Of a stretch of 45,643 bases of DNA, positions 1 to 7,183 are shown one piece after another. The stretch is taken from contig JAIXTS010000519.1 in the NCBI GenBank assembly GCA_027483805.1, forward strand, positions 1-45,643, in the 5' to 3' direction. Origin of the DNA: Azospirillum sp. (GTDB lineage Bacteria; Pseudomonadota; Alphaproteobacteria; Azospirillales; Azospirillaceae). A program made the translations under genes and the position numbers. Under the pieces are notes generated by a model. It saw nothing but the letters and a program-made list of their open reading frames with translations, did not search any database and was not told the origin of the DNA. How positions within the stretch are numbered: position 1 is the stretch's first letter; each line of letters begins with the position of its first letter.

Positions 1-90
1 ATACCGCGCTGCCTGTGGTAGGGATACCTGACCGACCGCCCATATCCTGGGGGCCGGGCCTGGTGCTTCGCGGATGGAACTGGTCAGGCC

Positions 91-2403
91 ATGACGATGA
101 TGAGCGGCACCCCGGCGATCCTGCCGGAGGTGGGACGGAGCCCCGATCCCGTGGCCGGCGCGCGGCGCCTGCTGGCCCGTCTGCGTGACGTCATGGCGGG
201 AAGCGGGTCGGCGCAGGACCGGCTCGACAAGATCGTCATGACCATCGCCCATGAAATGGCCGCCGACGTCTGCTCCTGCTATGTCATGCGGGCGGGTGAG
301 GTGCTTGAACTGTTCGCCACCGTCGGTCTGAACCAGGACGCCGTCCACAAGACGCGCATGCGGGTGGGCGAGGGTCTGATCGGTGATGTGGCCGCCCATT
401 CCCGGCCCATCGCGCTGGCCAATGCGCCCAGCCATCCCAATTTCGCCTATCGCCCCGAAACGGGCGAAGACCCGTTCAACGGCTTCCTGGCGGTGCCCAT
501 CCTGCGCGGGGGCCGTGTACGCGGCGTGCTGGCCATCCAGCACAAGGACCGCCGCGATTATGACGAACAGGAAGTGGAAACGCTGCAGACCATCGCCATG
601 ATCGTGGCGGAACTGGTGGTCGTGGGCGAACTGGTCGACAGCCGCGAACTGTCGGTGGTCAATGATCTGGTCCTGCTGCCGTCGCGCGTGGAAGGCACCA
701 GCCTGAACCGCGGCGTGGGCATGGGTGTGGCGGTCCTGCACCGGCCACAGCTGACCATCCGCCAGATGGTGGCCGATGATCCGGAGACGGAGCTGGCCCG
801 GCTGAAGGAAGCCGTGGAAAGCATGCATTCGGCCATCGATCAGATGCTGATCGCCGTGGGGCAGGCCGACAGCGAACATGCGGAGATCATGCAGACCTAC
901 CGCATGGTCGCCGCTGATCGCGGCTGGCTGAACCGCATCCGGGAGGCGATCCGGTCCGGCCTGACGGCGGAAGCGGCGGTGCAGCGCGTGCAGGATGACA
1001 ATTCCGCCCGCATGGCGCAGGTGGCCGATCCCTATATCCGCGACCGGCTGCTGGACCTGAATGACATCACCAACCGGCTGTTGCAGCATCTGGCCGGCAA
1101 GCCGGTCGCGGCCACGGGCGGCACCCTGCCCGATGAATTCGTGCTGGTGGCCCGCAATCTGGGCCCGGCCGAACTGCTGGATTATGACCGCCGCCGCCTG
1201 CGCGCCCTGGTGCTGGAGGAAGGGTCGGCCTACAGCCATGTGGCCATCGTGGCCCGCGCGCTGGACATCCCCGTGGTGGGTCAGGCGGCAGATATCCTGC
1301 GCCGGGTGGAGCCGCTGGATTTCCTGATCGTCGATGGCGACAATGGTCAGGTCTTCGTACGCCCCGCCGACGATATCCAGGCCGTCTTCGCCGCCAGTCT
1401 GGCCGCGCGTCAGCGCCGGCAGGCCGAATATGCCAAGCTGCGCGACCTGCCCGCCGTCACCCGGGACGGGCAGGATGTGAAGCTGATGCTGAATTGCGGA
1501 TTGCTGATCGATCTGCCGCATCTGAAGAGCACGGGGGCGGACGGGGTTGGTCTCTACCGCACCGAAATTCCCTTCATGGTCCGCCCCTCCTATCCCGATG
1601 TGGCGACCCAGTTCGAGAATTACAGCAAGGTGCTGGAAGAGGCGGGCGAGAAGCCGGTCAATTTCCGCACCCTGGATGTGGGTGGGGACAAGACCCTGCC
1701 TTATTTCCCGGAACTGGGGGAGGAGAACCCGGCCCTGGGCTGGCGGGCCATCCGCATCGGGCTGGACCGGCCCTCCATGCTGCGCAAGCAGCTGCGCGCC
1801 ATGCTTATGGCCGGGGCGGGGCGCGATGTGCGCATCATGTTCCCGATGATCGCCACCGTGGCCGAATTCATCCAGGCCCGCCGCATCCTGGACCTGGAGG
1901 TCGCCCGTCTGCGCGACAATGACCAGCCCGGCCCGCGCGACCTGAAGGTCGGCGTGATGATGGAGGTGCCGGCCCTGCTGTTTCAGCTGGATGCCCTGCT
2001 GCCGCTGATCGATTTCATGTCGGTCGGGTCGAACGACATGTTGCAGTATCTGTTTGCCAGCGACCGTGGCAATCCCATGATGAACAACCGCTACGATCTT
2101 CTGGCCCCGGCCATGCTGCGTGTGCTGAAGATGCTGGTGGAAAAATGCTCAGAGGCCGGCGTGACCCTGTCGCTGTGCGGGGAAATGGCCAGCAAGCCGC
2201 TGGATGCCATGGCCCTGCTGGGCGTGGGCATGCGCCACCTGTCCATGTCCGCCCCCGCCTTTTTTGAGGTGAAGGGCATGCTGCGCTCCCTGCATGTGGG
2301 CGACCTGTCCGCCTATATGGACCAGCTCTACCACCTGCCGGCCCGCAGCCTGCGCCCCTATCTGAAGGCCTATGCCGCCGACCATGGCGTGCTGCTGGGC
2401 TGA
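91..2403 (+). CDS. ptsP: Phosphoenolpyruvate-protein phosphotransferase PtsP (enzyme I-Ntr)
   Basis: First enzyme of the nitrogen-related phosphotransferase system. It autophosphorylates from phosphoenolpyruvate and passes the phosphate to the HPr-like NPr protein. The 770-residue length fits EI-Ntr. An N-terminal GAF domain (about 25-180) is followed by the enzyme I helical region, the phospho-histidine domain with the active-site motif SAYSHVAI (His383), and the C-terminal PEP-binding barrel with SVGSNDMLQY and LSLCGEM. ATG codons at 91, 97 and 100 are all possible starts; 91 is the longest. The gene upstream lies outside the window; in alphaproteobacteria it is often lysC, but bases 1-90 show no readable remnant. 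The GAF domain probably senses a small molecule; the glutamine sensing reported in relatives is inference here. Confidence 0.96.
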   Translation: MTMMSGTPAILPEVGRSPDPVAGARRLLARLRDVMAGSGSAQDRLDKIVMTIAHEMAADVCSCYVMRAGEVLELFATVGLNQDAVHKTRMRVGEGLIGDVAAHSRPIALANAPSHPNFAYRPETGEDPFNGFLAVPILRGGRVRGVLAIQHKDRRDYDEQEVETLQTIAMIVAELVVVGELVDSRELSVVNDLVLLPSRVEGTSLNRGVGMGVAVLHRPQLTIRQMVADDPETELARLKEAVESMHSAIDQMLIAVGQADSEHAEIMQTYRMVAADRGWLNRIREAIRSGLTAEAAVQRVQDDNSARMAQVADPYIRDRLLDLNDITNRLLQHLAGKPVAATGGTLPDEFVLVARNLGPAELLDYDRRRLRALVLEEGSAYSHVAIVARALDIPVVGQAADILRRVEPLDFLIVDGDNGQVFVRPADDIQAVFAASLAARQRRQAEYAKLRDLPAVTRDGQDVKLMLNCGLLIDLPHLKSTGADGVGLYRTEIPFMVRPSYPDVATQFENYSKVLEEAGEKPVNFRTLDVGGDKTLPYFPELGEENPALGWRAIRIGLDRPSMLRKQLRAMLMAGAGRDVRIMFPMIATVAEFIQARRILDLEVARLRDNDQPGPRDLKVGVMMEVPALLFQLDALLPLIDFMSVGSNDMLQYLFASDRGNPMMNNRYDLLAPAMLRVLKMLVEKCSEAGVTLSLCGEMASKPLDAMALLGVGMRHLSMSAPAFFEVKGMLRSLHVGDLSAYMDQLYHLPARSLRPYLKAYAADHGVLLG

Positions 2404-2440
2404 TCCCGCTCCCGTGATCCGGGACCCATTTCATGGCCCC

Positions 2441-2524
2441 AGGCCGGCGACCGCCGGCCCGGCGCCCCGTGCGCCGTAAGCCCAAGCCGCCGGATGGCGG
2501 CGCCCGGCGCGTGAGGGAACAAGC
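2441..2524 (+). repeat. Two-hairpin REP-like repeat, copy A
   Basis: About 84 bp that match the element at 38651-38733 (other strand) almost base for base. It has two hairpins: GGCCGGC-GACC-GCCGGCC, then GCCGCC-GGAT-GGCGGC. It ends in a conserved GAGGGAAC. It lies in the 211-bp gap between ptsP and the RodZ-like gene, with no gene of its own. The arrangement is that of REP/REPIN-type palindromic elements. Confidence 0.75.
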
Positions 2525-2614
2525 ATTAAGCCCGCCCCGGCGCATGGGTTGCGCCCTGGGGCCACGGTTGGTAAGACAGGGCGCAACAGGCCAGGGCCAA
2601 GCCGGCGGGGAACC

Positions 2615-3811
2615 ATGGGCGACCAGTACGGACAACAGCACGATCTGCGCGACAGGCGCCAGGGGGGAGCGGCGGCCGATGCCGGCGAGGTTCCCCATGT
2701 GCATGCCGGCCCCCGCCATGTGGGCGAAGCGCTGAAGGCGCGGCGTGAGGCGCTGGGCTATGCCCTGCCCGATCTGGCCGCCAATCTGCGCATCCGCCTG
2801 AACTTCCTGGAGGCGATCGAGGCTGGGCGCTGGGGCGACCTGCCCGGCCATGCCTATTCCACCGGTTTTCTTCGCTCCTATGCCCAGATCGTGGGGCTGG
2901 ACCCCGCTGCGGTGCTGCTGCGCTTCAAGCAGGATGCCGCCGGGCATGAACCGGCGCCGGAACTGTATTTCCCCGAACCCGTGAATGAAAGCCGGGTGCC
3001 GGGCGGGGCCGTGCTGCTGCTGTCGGCCCTGCTGGCCGTTTCCGTCTATGGCGGCTGGTATGTGCTGTCGGCGTCCAACCGGTCGGTCGGCGATCTGATA
3101 CCGGCCCTGCCGGAACGGCTGTCCAAGCTGATCTACGGTGACGGCACGGTGGTGGAGCCGCCGCCCGCCCCGACCCCGACCCTGAATGCCGGTCAGGTGG
3201 AAGCGCTGGTGGAGGGATCGCCCCCGTCGGCACCGGAAGTAGGGGGGGCTGGAGCCAGCCCGCTGCCCGCTCCCGTCCGGCCCGCGCCTGCCGATGCCGG
3301 CACACCCTTGCCCGCCACTGATACGACCCCCGTGGCCGAGGGTCCGACCAATGATGAGGACAGCGAGGTGCCGCAGCTTCCCGATCTGGGACAGACGGCG
3401 CTGCCGCCCTCGGCCGACCCCGCCACCCCCGATGTGGAACCGGTCGCCGCCGGAGAAACCGCCGCCCTGCCCGCCCCGCCTGCTGCCAATGCCACGCCGG
3501 CCACGCCCGAACAGGTGGTGCCCACGGGCCGTGTCTTCGGTCAGGCCGATGGCAAGGTGCGCGTCACCATCCGCGCGGTGGAGGATAGCTGGGTGGAGGT
3601 GAAGGACGCCAAGGGCACGCTCTGGGCTTCCCGCGTTCTGCGCCGGGGTGACCTGTTCCGCGCCCCCGACGTGCCCGGCATGGTGCTGAATACCGGCAAT
3701 GCCGGCGGCCTGGTGGTCAGCCTGGATGGCCGCGACCTTGCCCCGCTGGGGGCCAAGTCCCAAGTATTGCGCGGTGTCCCGCTCGCCCCGGAAACGCTGG
3801 CGGGGCGGTGA
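2615..3811 (+). CDS. RodZ-like helix-turn-helix membrane protein with DUF4115 domain
   Basis: A 398-residue bitopic membrane protein resembling RodZ, which links MreB filaments to cell-wall synthesis. An Xre/HTH_25-type helix-turn-helix lies at about 35-100 (GEALKARREALGYALPDLA...). One membrane segment follows at about 130-152. Then comes a long Pro/Ala-rich periplasmic linker (about 185-300) and a DUF4115-type beta domain (about 305-390). The ATG at 2615 has GGGG five bases upstream and gives the N-terminus MGDQYGQQ; an in-frame ATG at 2549 would add a basic stretch with no family match. Stop is 16 bp before higB. Its place before ispG is common in alphaproteobacteria. The RodZ role is inferred from domain layout only. 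Confidence 0.85.
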   Translation: MGDQYGQQHDLRDRRQGGAAADAGEVPHVHAGPRHVGEALKARREALGYALPDLAANLRIRLNFLEAIEAGRWGDLPGHAYSTGFLRSYAQIVGLDPAAVLLRFKQDAAGHEPAPELYFPEPVNESRVPGGAVLLLSALLAVSVYGGWYVLSASNRSVGDLIPALPERLSKLIYGDGTVVEPPPAPTPTLNAGQVEALVEGSPPSAPEVGGAGASPLPAPVRPAPADAGTPLPATDTTPVAEGPTNDEDSEVPQLPDLGQTALPPSADPATPDVEPVAAGETAALPAPPAANATPATPEQVVPTGRVFGQADGKVRVTIRAVEDSWVEVKDAKGTLWASRVLRRGDLFRAPDVPGMVLNTGNAGGLVVSLDGRDLAPLGAKSQVLRGVPLAPETLAGR

Positions 3812-3827
3812 GCGGCCGGGACGCGTG

Positions 3828-4124
3828 ATGCGCATCATTTCACGCCGAACCCTGCGCGACCATTGGGAACGGCCGGGCCGGGGCGACAGCGAGGCCCCGT
3901 TGACCGACTGGTACAATATTGTCCGGCGGGCCGATTGGGCGGATACTGCTGACGTGAAGGAACAGTTCCGGTCCGTATCTTTTGTCGGCGACCGCGTTGT
4001 TTTCAACATAGCCGGCAACAGATATAGGCCGGTGGCGGGCATCGACTATCGCTATCGGACCCTCTATGTGAAATGGGTCGGAACCCACGCGGACTATGAC
4101 CGCATCGACGTCAGGGAGGTTTGA
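3828..4124 (+). CDS. higB: HigB-family toxin (ribosome-associated mRNA endonuclease)
   Basis: A 98-residue protein matching the HigB_toxin family along its length: the N-terminal MRIISRRTLRDHWE, a middle DWYNIVRRADW, then VVFNIAGNRYR and the C-terminal VKWVGTHADYDRID. Members of this RelE-like fold cleave mRNA on the ribosome and are held inactive by HigA. The toxin comes before the antitoxin, as usual for higBA. The start at 3828 is set by family alignment, as no strong Shine-Dalgarno is visible. It begins 16 bp after the RodZ-like stop and ends 3 bp before higA, so it is probably transcribed with both neighbours. Its placement among housekeeping genes is unusual. Confidence 0.9.
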   Translation: MRIISRRTLRDHWERPGRGDSEAPLTDWYNIVRRADWADTADVKEQFRSVSFVGDRVVFNIAGNRYRPVAGIDYRYRTLYVKWVGTHADYDRIDVREV

Positions 4125-4127
4125 GGC

Positions 4128-4499
4128 ATGGAAATCCGTCCGATCCGCACCGACGCCGATCATGCCGATGTCCTGGCCGAGATTGACCGGCTCTGGGGTG
4201 CCGCACCGGAGACGGAGGAAGGCGCGCGGCTGGAAATCCTGCTGACGCTGGTCGATGCCTTTGAGGAGGCGCACCATCCGATCCCCGACAGCGACCCCGT
4301 CGCCGCCATCCTGTTCATGATGGAACAGCGGGGTTTGCGGACCGACGATCTGGCCCCCCTGATCGGGCGTGGCAAGGTCGATGATGTGTTGAACCGCCGC
4401 CGTCCGCTGACCCTGCCCATGATCCGCCGGCTTTCCGCCGAACTCCACATCCCGACCGATATCCTGGTGCGCCCCTACCCTGTGAAGCGCGCGGCCTGA
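4128..4499 (+). CDS. higA: HigA-family antitoxin
   Basis: A 123-residue antitoxin partner of higB, of the COG5499 type. An acidic N-terminal region (about 1-55), likely the toxin-binding part, is followed by an Xre-like helix-turn-helix at about 63-110 ([22 protein letters not shown]...[19 protein letters not shown]). In this family the antitoxin binds the toxin and represses the operon. Here no obvious operator palindrome lies in the 16-bp gap before higB, so control may come from the upstream operon. Start ATG follows the higB stop by 3 bp with GGGAGG nearby in the end of higB. Confidence 0.88.
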   Translation: MEIRPIRTDADHADVLAEIDRLWGAAPETEEGARLEILLTLVDAFEEAHHPIPDSDPVAAILFMMEQRGLRTDDLAPLIGRGKVDDVLNRRRPLTLPMIRRLSAELHIPTDILVRPYPVKRAA

Positions 4500-4527
4500 A
4501 CCCAAGCATGAGCGATCTTCGACCATC

Positions 4528-5652
4528 ATGAGCCCCAACCACGACCCCGCCGCCCACCGCCCCTGGCGTCAGATCCAGCGCCGCAAGTCACGCCAGATCC
4601 GGGTCGGGTCGGTGCTGGTCGGCGGGGACGCGCCGATCACCGTGCAGACGATGACCAACACGTCCACGGCGGACGCCAAGGCCACCATCGAACAGATCCG
4701 CCGGGCCGAAGAGGCGGGCGCCGACATCGTCCGCGTCTCCTGCCCGGATGAGGAGAGCACGGCAGCGCTGGGTGAGATCGTGCGCGCGGCCCAGGTGCCG
4801 ATCGTGGCCGACATCCATTTCCATTACCGCCGCGCCATTGAGGCGGCCAAGGCGGGTGCCGCCTGCCTGCGCATCAATCCGGGCAATATCGGGTCGGCGG
4901 AGCGGGTGCGCGAGGTGGTTGCCGCCGCCAAGGACCATGGCTGTTCCATGCGCATCGGCGTCAATGCCGGCAGCCTGGAGCGCGAGCTGCTGGAACGCTA
5001 TGGCGAGCCCTGCCCAGAGGCGCTGGTCGAAAGTGCGCTGACCCATGCCAAGATCCTGGAAGACCATGATTTCCTGGATTTCAAGATCTCGGTGAAGGCG
5101 TCCGACGTGTTCCTGGCCGTCGCCGCCTATCAGGGTCTGGCCGAGGCCTGCGACTACCCGCTGCATATCGGCATTACCGAAGCGGGCGGCCTGCGCGCCG
5201 GCACGGTCAAATCCTCCATCGGGCTGGGCATGCTGCTCTGGTCCGGCATCGGCGACACGATCCGCGTCTCGCTTTCCGCCGATCCGGTGGAAGAGGTGAA
5301 GGTCGGGTATGAGATGCTGAAAAGCCTGGGCCTGCGCCGCCGGGGCGTCACCGTCATTTCCTGCCCGTCCTGCGCGCGCCAGCAGTTTGACGTGATCAAG
5401 ACGGTGGAGGTGCTGGAGGAACGGCTGGCCCATATCACGACCCCGCTGACGGTCAGCGTCATCGGCTGTGTGGTGAACGGGCCGGGTGAGGCCACGATGA
5501 CCGATATCGGCTTTACCGGTGGCGGCAAAGGCACGCATCAGGTCTATCTGGGTGGCCTGCCGGCCCACCGCCTGAAGGACGAGGCCATTGTCGACCATCT
5601 GGTGAAACTGGTGGAAGCCAAGGCGGCCGAGATCGTGGCGGCCAAGGGCTGA
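4528..5652 (+). CDS. ispG: 4-hydroxy-3-methylbut-2-enyl diphosphate synthase IspG (GcpE)
   Basis: Penultimate step of the MEP isoprenoid pathway: reductive conversion of methylerythritol cyclodiphosphate to HMBPP by a [4Fe-4S] enzyme. The 374 residues match the bacterial two-domain form. An N-terminal TIM barrel opens with the family motif for substrate binding ([14 protein letters not shown]). The C-terminal cluster domain carries Cys279 and Cys282 (CPSC), Cys314 (GCVVNGPGE) and Glu321, the full ligand set. It starts 28 bp after higA and ends at the terminator at 5665-5696. In related genomes ispG is followed by hisS; here the next gene is secB on the other strand. Confidence 0.97.
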   Translation: MSPNHDPAAHRPWRQIQRRKSRQIRVGSVLVGGDAPITVQTMTNTSTADAKATIEQIRRAEEAGADIVRVSCPDEESTAALGEIVRAAQVPIVADIHFHYRRAIEAAKAGAACLRINPGNIGSAERVREVVAAAKDHGCSMRIGVNAGSLERELLERYGEPCPEALVESALTHAKILEDHDFLDFKISVKASDVFLAVAAYQGLAEACDYPLHIGITEAGGLRAGTVKSSIGLGMLLWSGIGDTIRVSLSADPVEEVKVGYEMLKSLGLRRRGVTVISCPSCARQQFDVIKTVEVLEERLAHITTPLTVSVIGCVVNGPGEATMTDIGFTGGGKGTHQVYLGGLPAHRLKDEAIVDHLVKLVEAKAAEIVAAKG

Positions 5653-5664
5653 ACCCCAAAAAGA

Positions 5665-5696
5665 AAACGCCGCGGAGCACAGGCCCCGCGGCGTTT
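5665..5696. terminator. Bidirectional intrinsic terminator between ispG and secB
   Basis: A perfect 11-bp stem (AAACGCCGCGG with CCGCGGCGTTT) and 10-base loop. A T-run follows on the plus strand and an A-rich tract precedes it, giving a U-run on the minus strand too. It sits between convergent ispG and secB and can stop both. Confidence 0.9.
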
Positions 5697-5720
5697 TTTG
5701 CATCAGAACCGTGGTCGCGA

Positions 5721-6230
5721 TCAGGCGTTGCCCTGCGTGTCGCCCATTTCGGCCTGCTGGGACAGGACCTGACGGCGGTACAGATCGACAAAATCCAGCG
5801 GCTGCAGCAGCAGCGGCGGGAAACCGCCCTGGGCCGTGACGTCGGCGATGATCTGGCGGGCGAACGGGAACAGCAGGCGCGGCCCCTCGATCAGCAGCAC
5901 GGCGCGCTGCGTCTCCGCCGGCATGTTGGGCAGGGTGAAGACACCGGCATAGACCAGTTCGGCGATGAAGGCCGTGGCGTCGCCCACCGTCGCTTCGGCA
6001 CGCAGGCGGATCTGCACCTCGGCGACATTATCGGCCAGACCCTGGGCCTGCAGATCGACCTGCAGGTCGATCTTGGGCTGTTCGGACGCGCTGGCCAGGA
6101 TGCGCGGCGCGTTCGGGTTCTCGAACGACAGGTCCTTCACATACTGCATATTGACGACCAGCGGCGGCACCGGGCGCGTGGACTGGGCTTCGGCGGCGTC
6201 ATCGCCCTGGTTGATCGTCTCGTCGGACAT
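5721..6230 (-). CDS. secB: Protein-export chaperone SecB
   Basis: Cytoplasmic chaperone that keeps preproteins unfolded and hands them to SecA. The 169 residues include the SecB core (VVNMQYVKDLSFENPNAP near residues 26-43) and the conserved ending of the family (GPRLLFPFARQIIADVTAQGGFPPLLLQPLDF, described by its start GPRLLFPFAR and end PPLLLQPLDF). The start ATG at 6230 has GGAG seven bases upstream. Flanking genes are ispG (convergent) and a small membrane-protein gene upstream on the same strand. Confidence 0.96.
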   Translation of the reverse strand: MSDETINQGDDAAEAQSTRPVPPLVVNMQYVKDLSFENPNAPRILASASEQPKIDLQVDLQAQGLADNVAEVQIRLRAEATVGDATAFIAELVYAGVFTLPNMPAETQRAVLLIEGPRLLFPFARQIIADVTAQGGFPPLLLQPLDFVDLYRRQVLSQQAEMGDTQGNA

Positions 6231-6319
6231 CGAAGGCTCCGGTTAAATAGGCGTGAATGGTTTGGGCGGGACCTAGCACGGAACGGCCCGCCGGGCAACC
6301 GGCCCCGCACGCCCCACCC

Positions 6320-6886
6320 CTATTTCGCCGGCCTCAGGATGCGGGCCATGGCCAGCCCCGCCAGCGCCCAGCCGGTCACGTCGAAGGCAGCATAATAAAG
6401 GAAGAAGTCCCAGGGCATTGAGTACCAGATGGGCTGGCTGAACCGTCCGGTGAAGGCAACCAGCAGGCCGGCCCCGGCGACGAAGGCCCAGCGGCGGCGG
6501 AAATCAGGCAGCGGGGCGCCGCTGCGCGTGGACAACCACGCAACCAGCATGGCGGACAGGAGGAAATGCAGGAAGCCGATCCCCATGACCGCCGGATCCA
6601 TGAAGCCGACCCCAGACTTGCGATAATGGATCATGGCCACCGGCCCGGCCGCATAGGCGGCAACAGTCCGGTTGGTCATCTCTGGCGTACTGTCATCATA
6701 GGCGGGTGACATATAGGTGCCCGATGGCAGGTCGCCGGCCGCGAAGGCGGCGACACCCGGCTGCGCCGTCTCCGGCAGGGACTGAAGGACCTGTTTGGCC
6801 AGCGGTGAGACACCGAACCAGAAGAACCCCCAGAAGAACAGGATGAAGGCGGCCGCCAATGCCGCCAGTGCCATGCGCTTGCCCAT
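6320..6886 (-). CDS. Hypothetical four-helix membrane protein
   Basis: 188 residues, no family recognised. Four hydrophobic segments are visible at about 6-28 (rich in Phe and Trp), 100-120, 133-150 and 160-183. A polar loop of about 70 residues between the first and second segments contains a Pro/Tyr/Asp-rich stretch (SGTYMSPAYDDSTPEM). The start ATG is preceded by GGCGGAAA. It lies 89 bp upstream of secB on the same strand, so the two could share a transcript, but nothing in it points to secretion. A role cannot be assigned. Confidence 0.7.
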   Translation of the reverse strand: MGKRMALAALAAAFILFFWGFFWFGVSPLAKQVLQSLPETAQPGVAAFAAGDLPSGTYMSPAYDDSTPEMTNRTVAAYAAGPVAMIHYRKSGVGFMDPAVMGIGFLHFLLSAMLVAWLSTRSGAPLPDFRRRWAFVAGAGLLVAFTGRFSQPIWYSMPWDFFLYYAAFDVTGWALAGLAMARILRPAK

Positions 6887-7007
6887 GTGATTTCCGCCGC
6901 CCCCATGATCATGGTTAACGATACGGTTTTCAGCCTAAAGCCAAAGGCCGGCCGCCGCCATGGGCCACATACCTGTCCGCCATCCGGTTCCCATGCGCTG
7001 GCATGGC

Positions 7008-7036
7008 TTGACAAGTGCCGGCCGGCGGGATTTAAG
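7008..7036 (+). promoter_or_regulatory. Sigma-70-type promoter of the metZ riboswitch transcript
   Basis: TTGACA at 7008-7013, 17-bp spacer, TTTAAG at 7031-7036. The expected start of transcription falls at about 7042-7044, exactly the 5' edge of the SAM-II aptamer, which supports both calls. Confidence 0.7.
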
Positions 7037-7042
7037 GGGTTC

Positions 7043-7099
7043 GCGTGGTGATTTGGTGACCGGATTGCAGGCCACGTTAAACGAAGCTGCTAAAAGGTC
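7043..7099 (+). ncRNA. SAM-II riboswitch upstream of metZ
   Basis: Matches the compact H-type pseudoknot of SAM-II (metA motif). Stem P1 is CGTGG (7044-7048) with CCACG (7072-7076), enclosing the conserved TGATTT loop start. The pseudoknot pairs are GCAG (7067-7070) with CTGC (7087-7090) and GACC (7058-7061) with GGTC (7096-7099). The 3' part CTGCTAAAAGG matches the family signature. The AAAAGG inside the pseudoknot is a Shine-Dalgarno sequence, so S-adenosylmethionine binding should block translation. The ORF it directly serves is the leader at 7106, not metZ. Confidence 0.9.
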
Positions 7100-7105
7100 G
7101 AAGCC

Positions 7106-7183
7106 ATGGATCGGACGCCGCGAAGGGCGCTGTACCGGGCCTCGATCGAACCGGTCGAGGCTTGTGAAGGACCATGGCGATGA
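7106..7183 (+). CDS. Putative 25-residue leader ORF coupling the SAM-II riboswitch to metZ
   Basis: ATG at 7106 lies 8 bases after the AAAAGG held in the riboswitch pseudoknot, ideal ribosome-site spacing. The ORF runs 25 codons (starting MDRTPRRALYR, ending CEGPWR) to TGA at 7181-7183. That TGA overlaps the ATG at 7180 as ATGA, a standard coupling junction. The metZ frame cannot extend upstream because TGA occurs at 7165. The peptide is basic and Arg-rich, with no methionine after the start and one cysteine. No family is known to me. It may act only through its translation; whether the peptide itself does anything is unknown. Confidence 0.55.
   Translation: MDRTPRRALYRASIEPVEACEGPWR
7139..7161 (+). 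other. Hairpin just upstream of the metZ ribosome site
   Basis: GCCTCGA (7139-7145) pairs with TCGAGGC (7155-7161) around a 9-base loop, and ends seven bases before the AAGGA that serves metZ. It lies inside the leader ORF, so ribosomes translating the leader would melt it, which fits coupled translation. Confidence 0.4.

Noticed and set aside
1-90. Possible end of lysC before ptsP
   Set aside because: lysC is the common neighbour, but none of the three frames in bases 1-90 gives a recognisable aspartokinase C-terminus.
2015-4042. 675-codon minus-strand frame across ptsP, the RodZ-like gene and higB
   Set aside because: It crosses three real genes in antisense and is Gly/Arg/His-rich without domains.
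7174-7179. ATG 7174 as the certain metZ start
   Set aside because: AAGGA is only two bases from it; ATG 7180 has proper spacing and the ATGA overlap, so 7174 is kept only as the outer limit.
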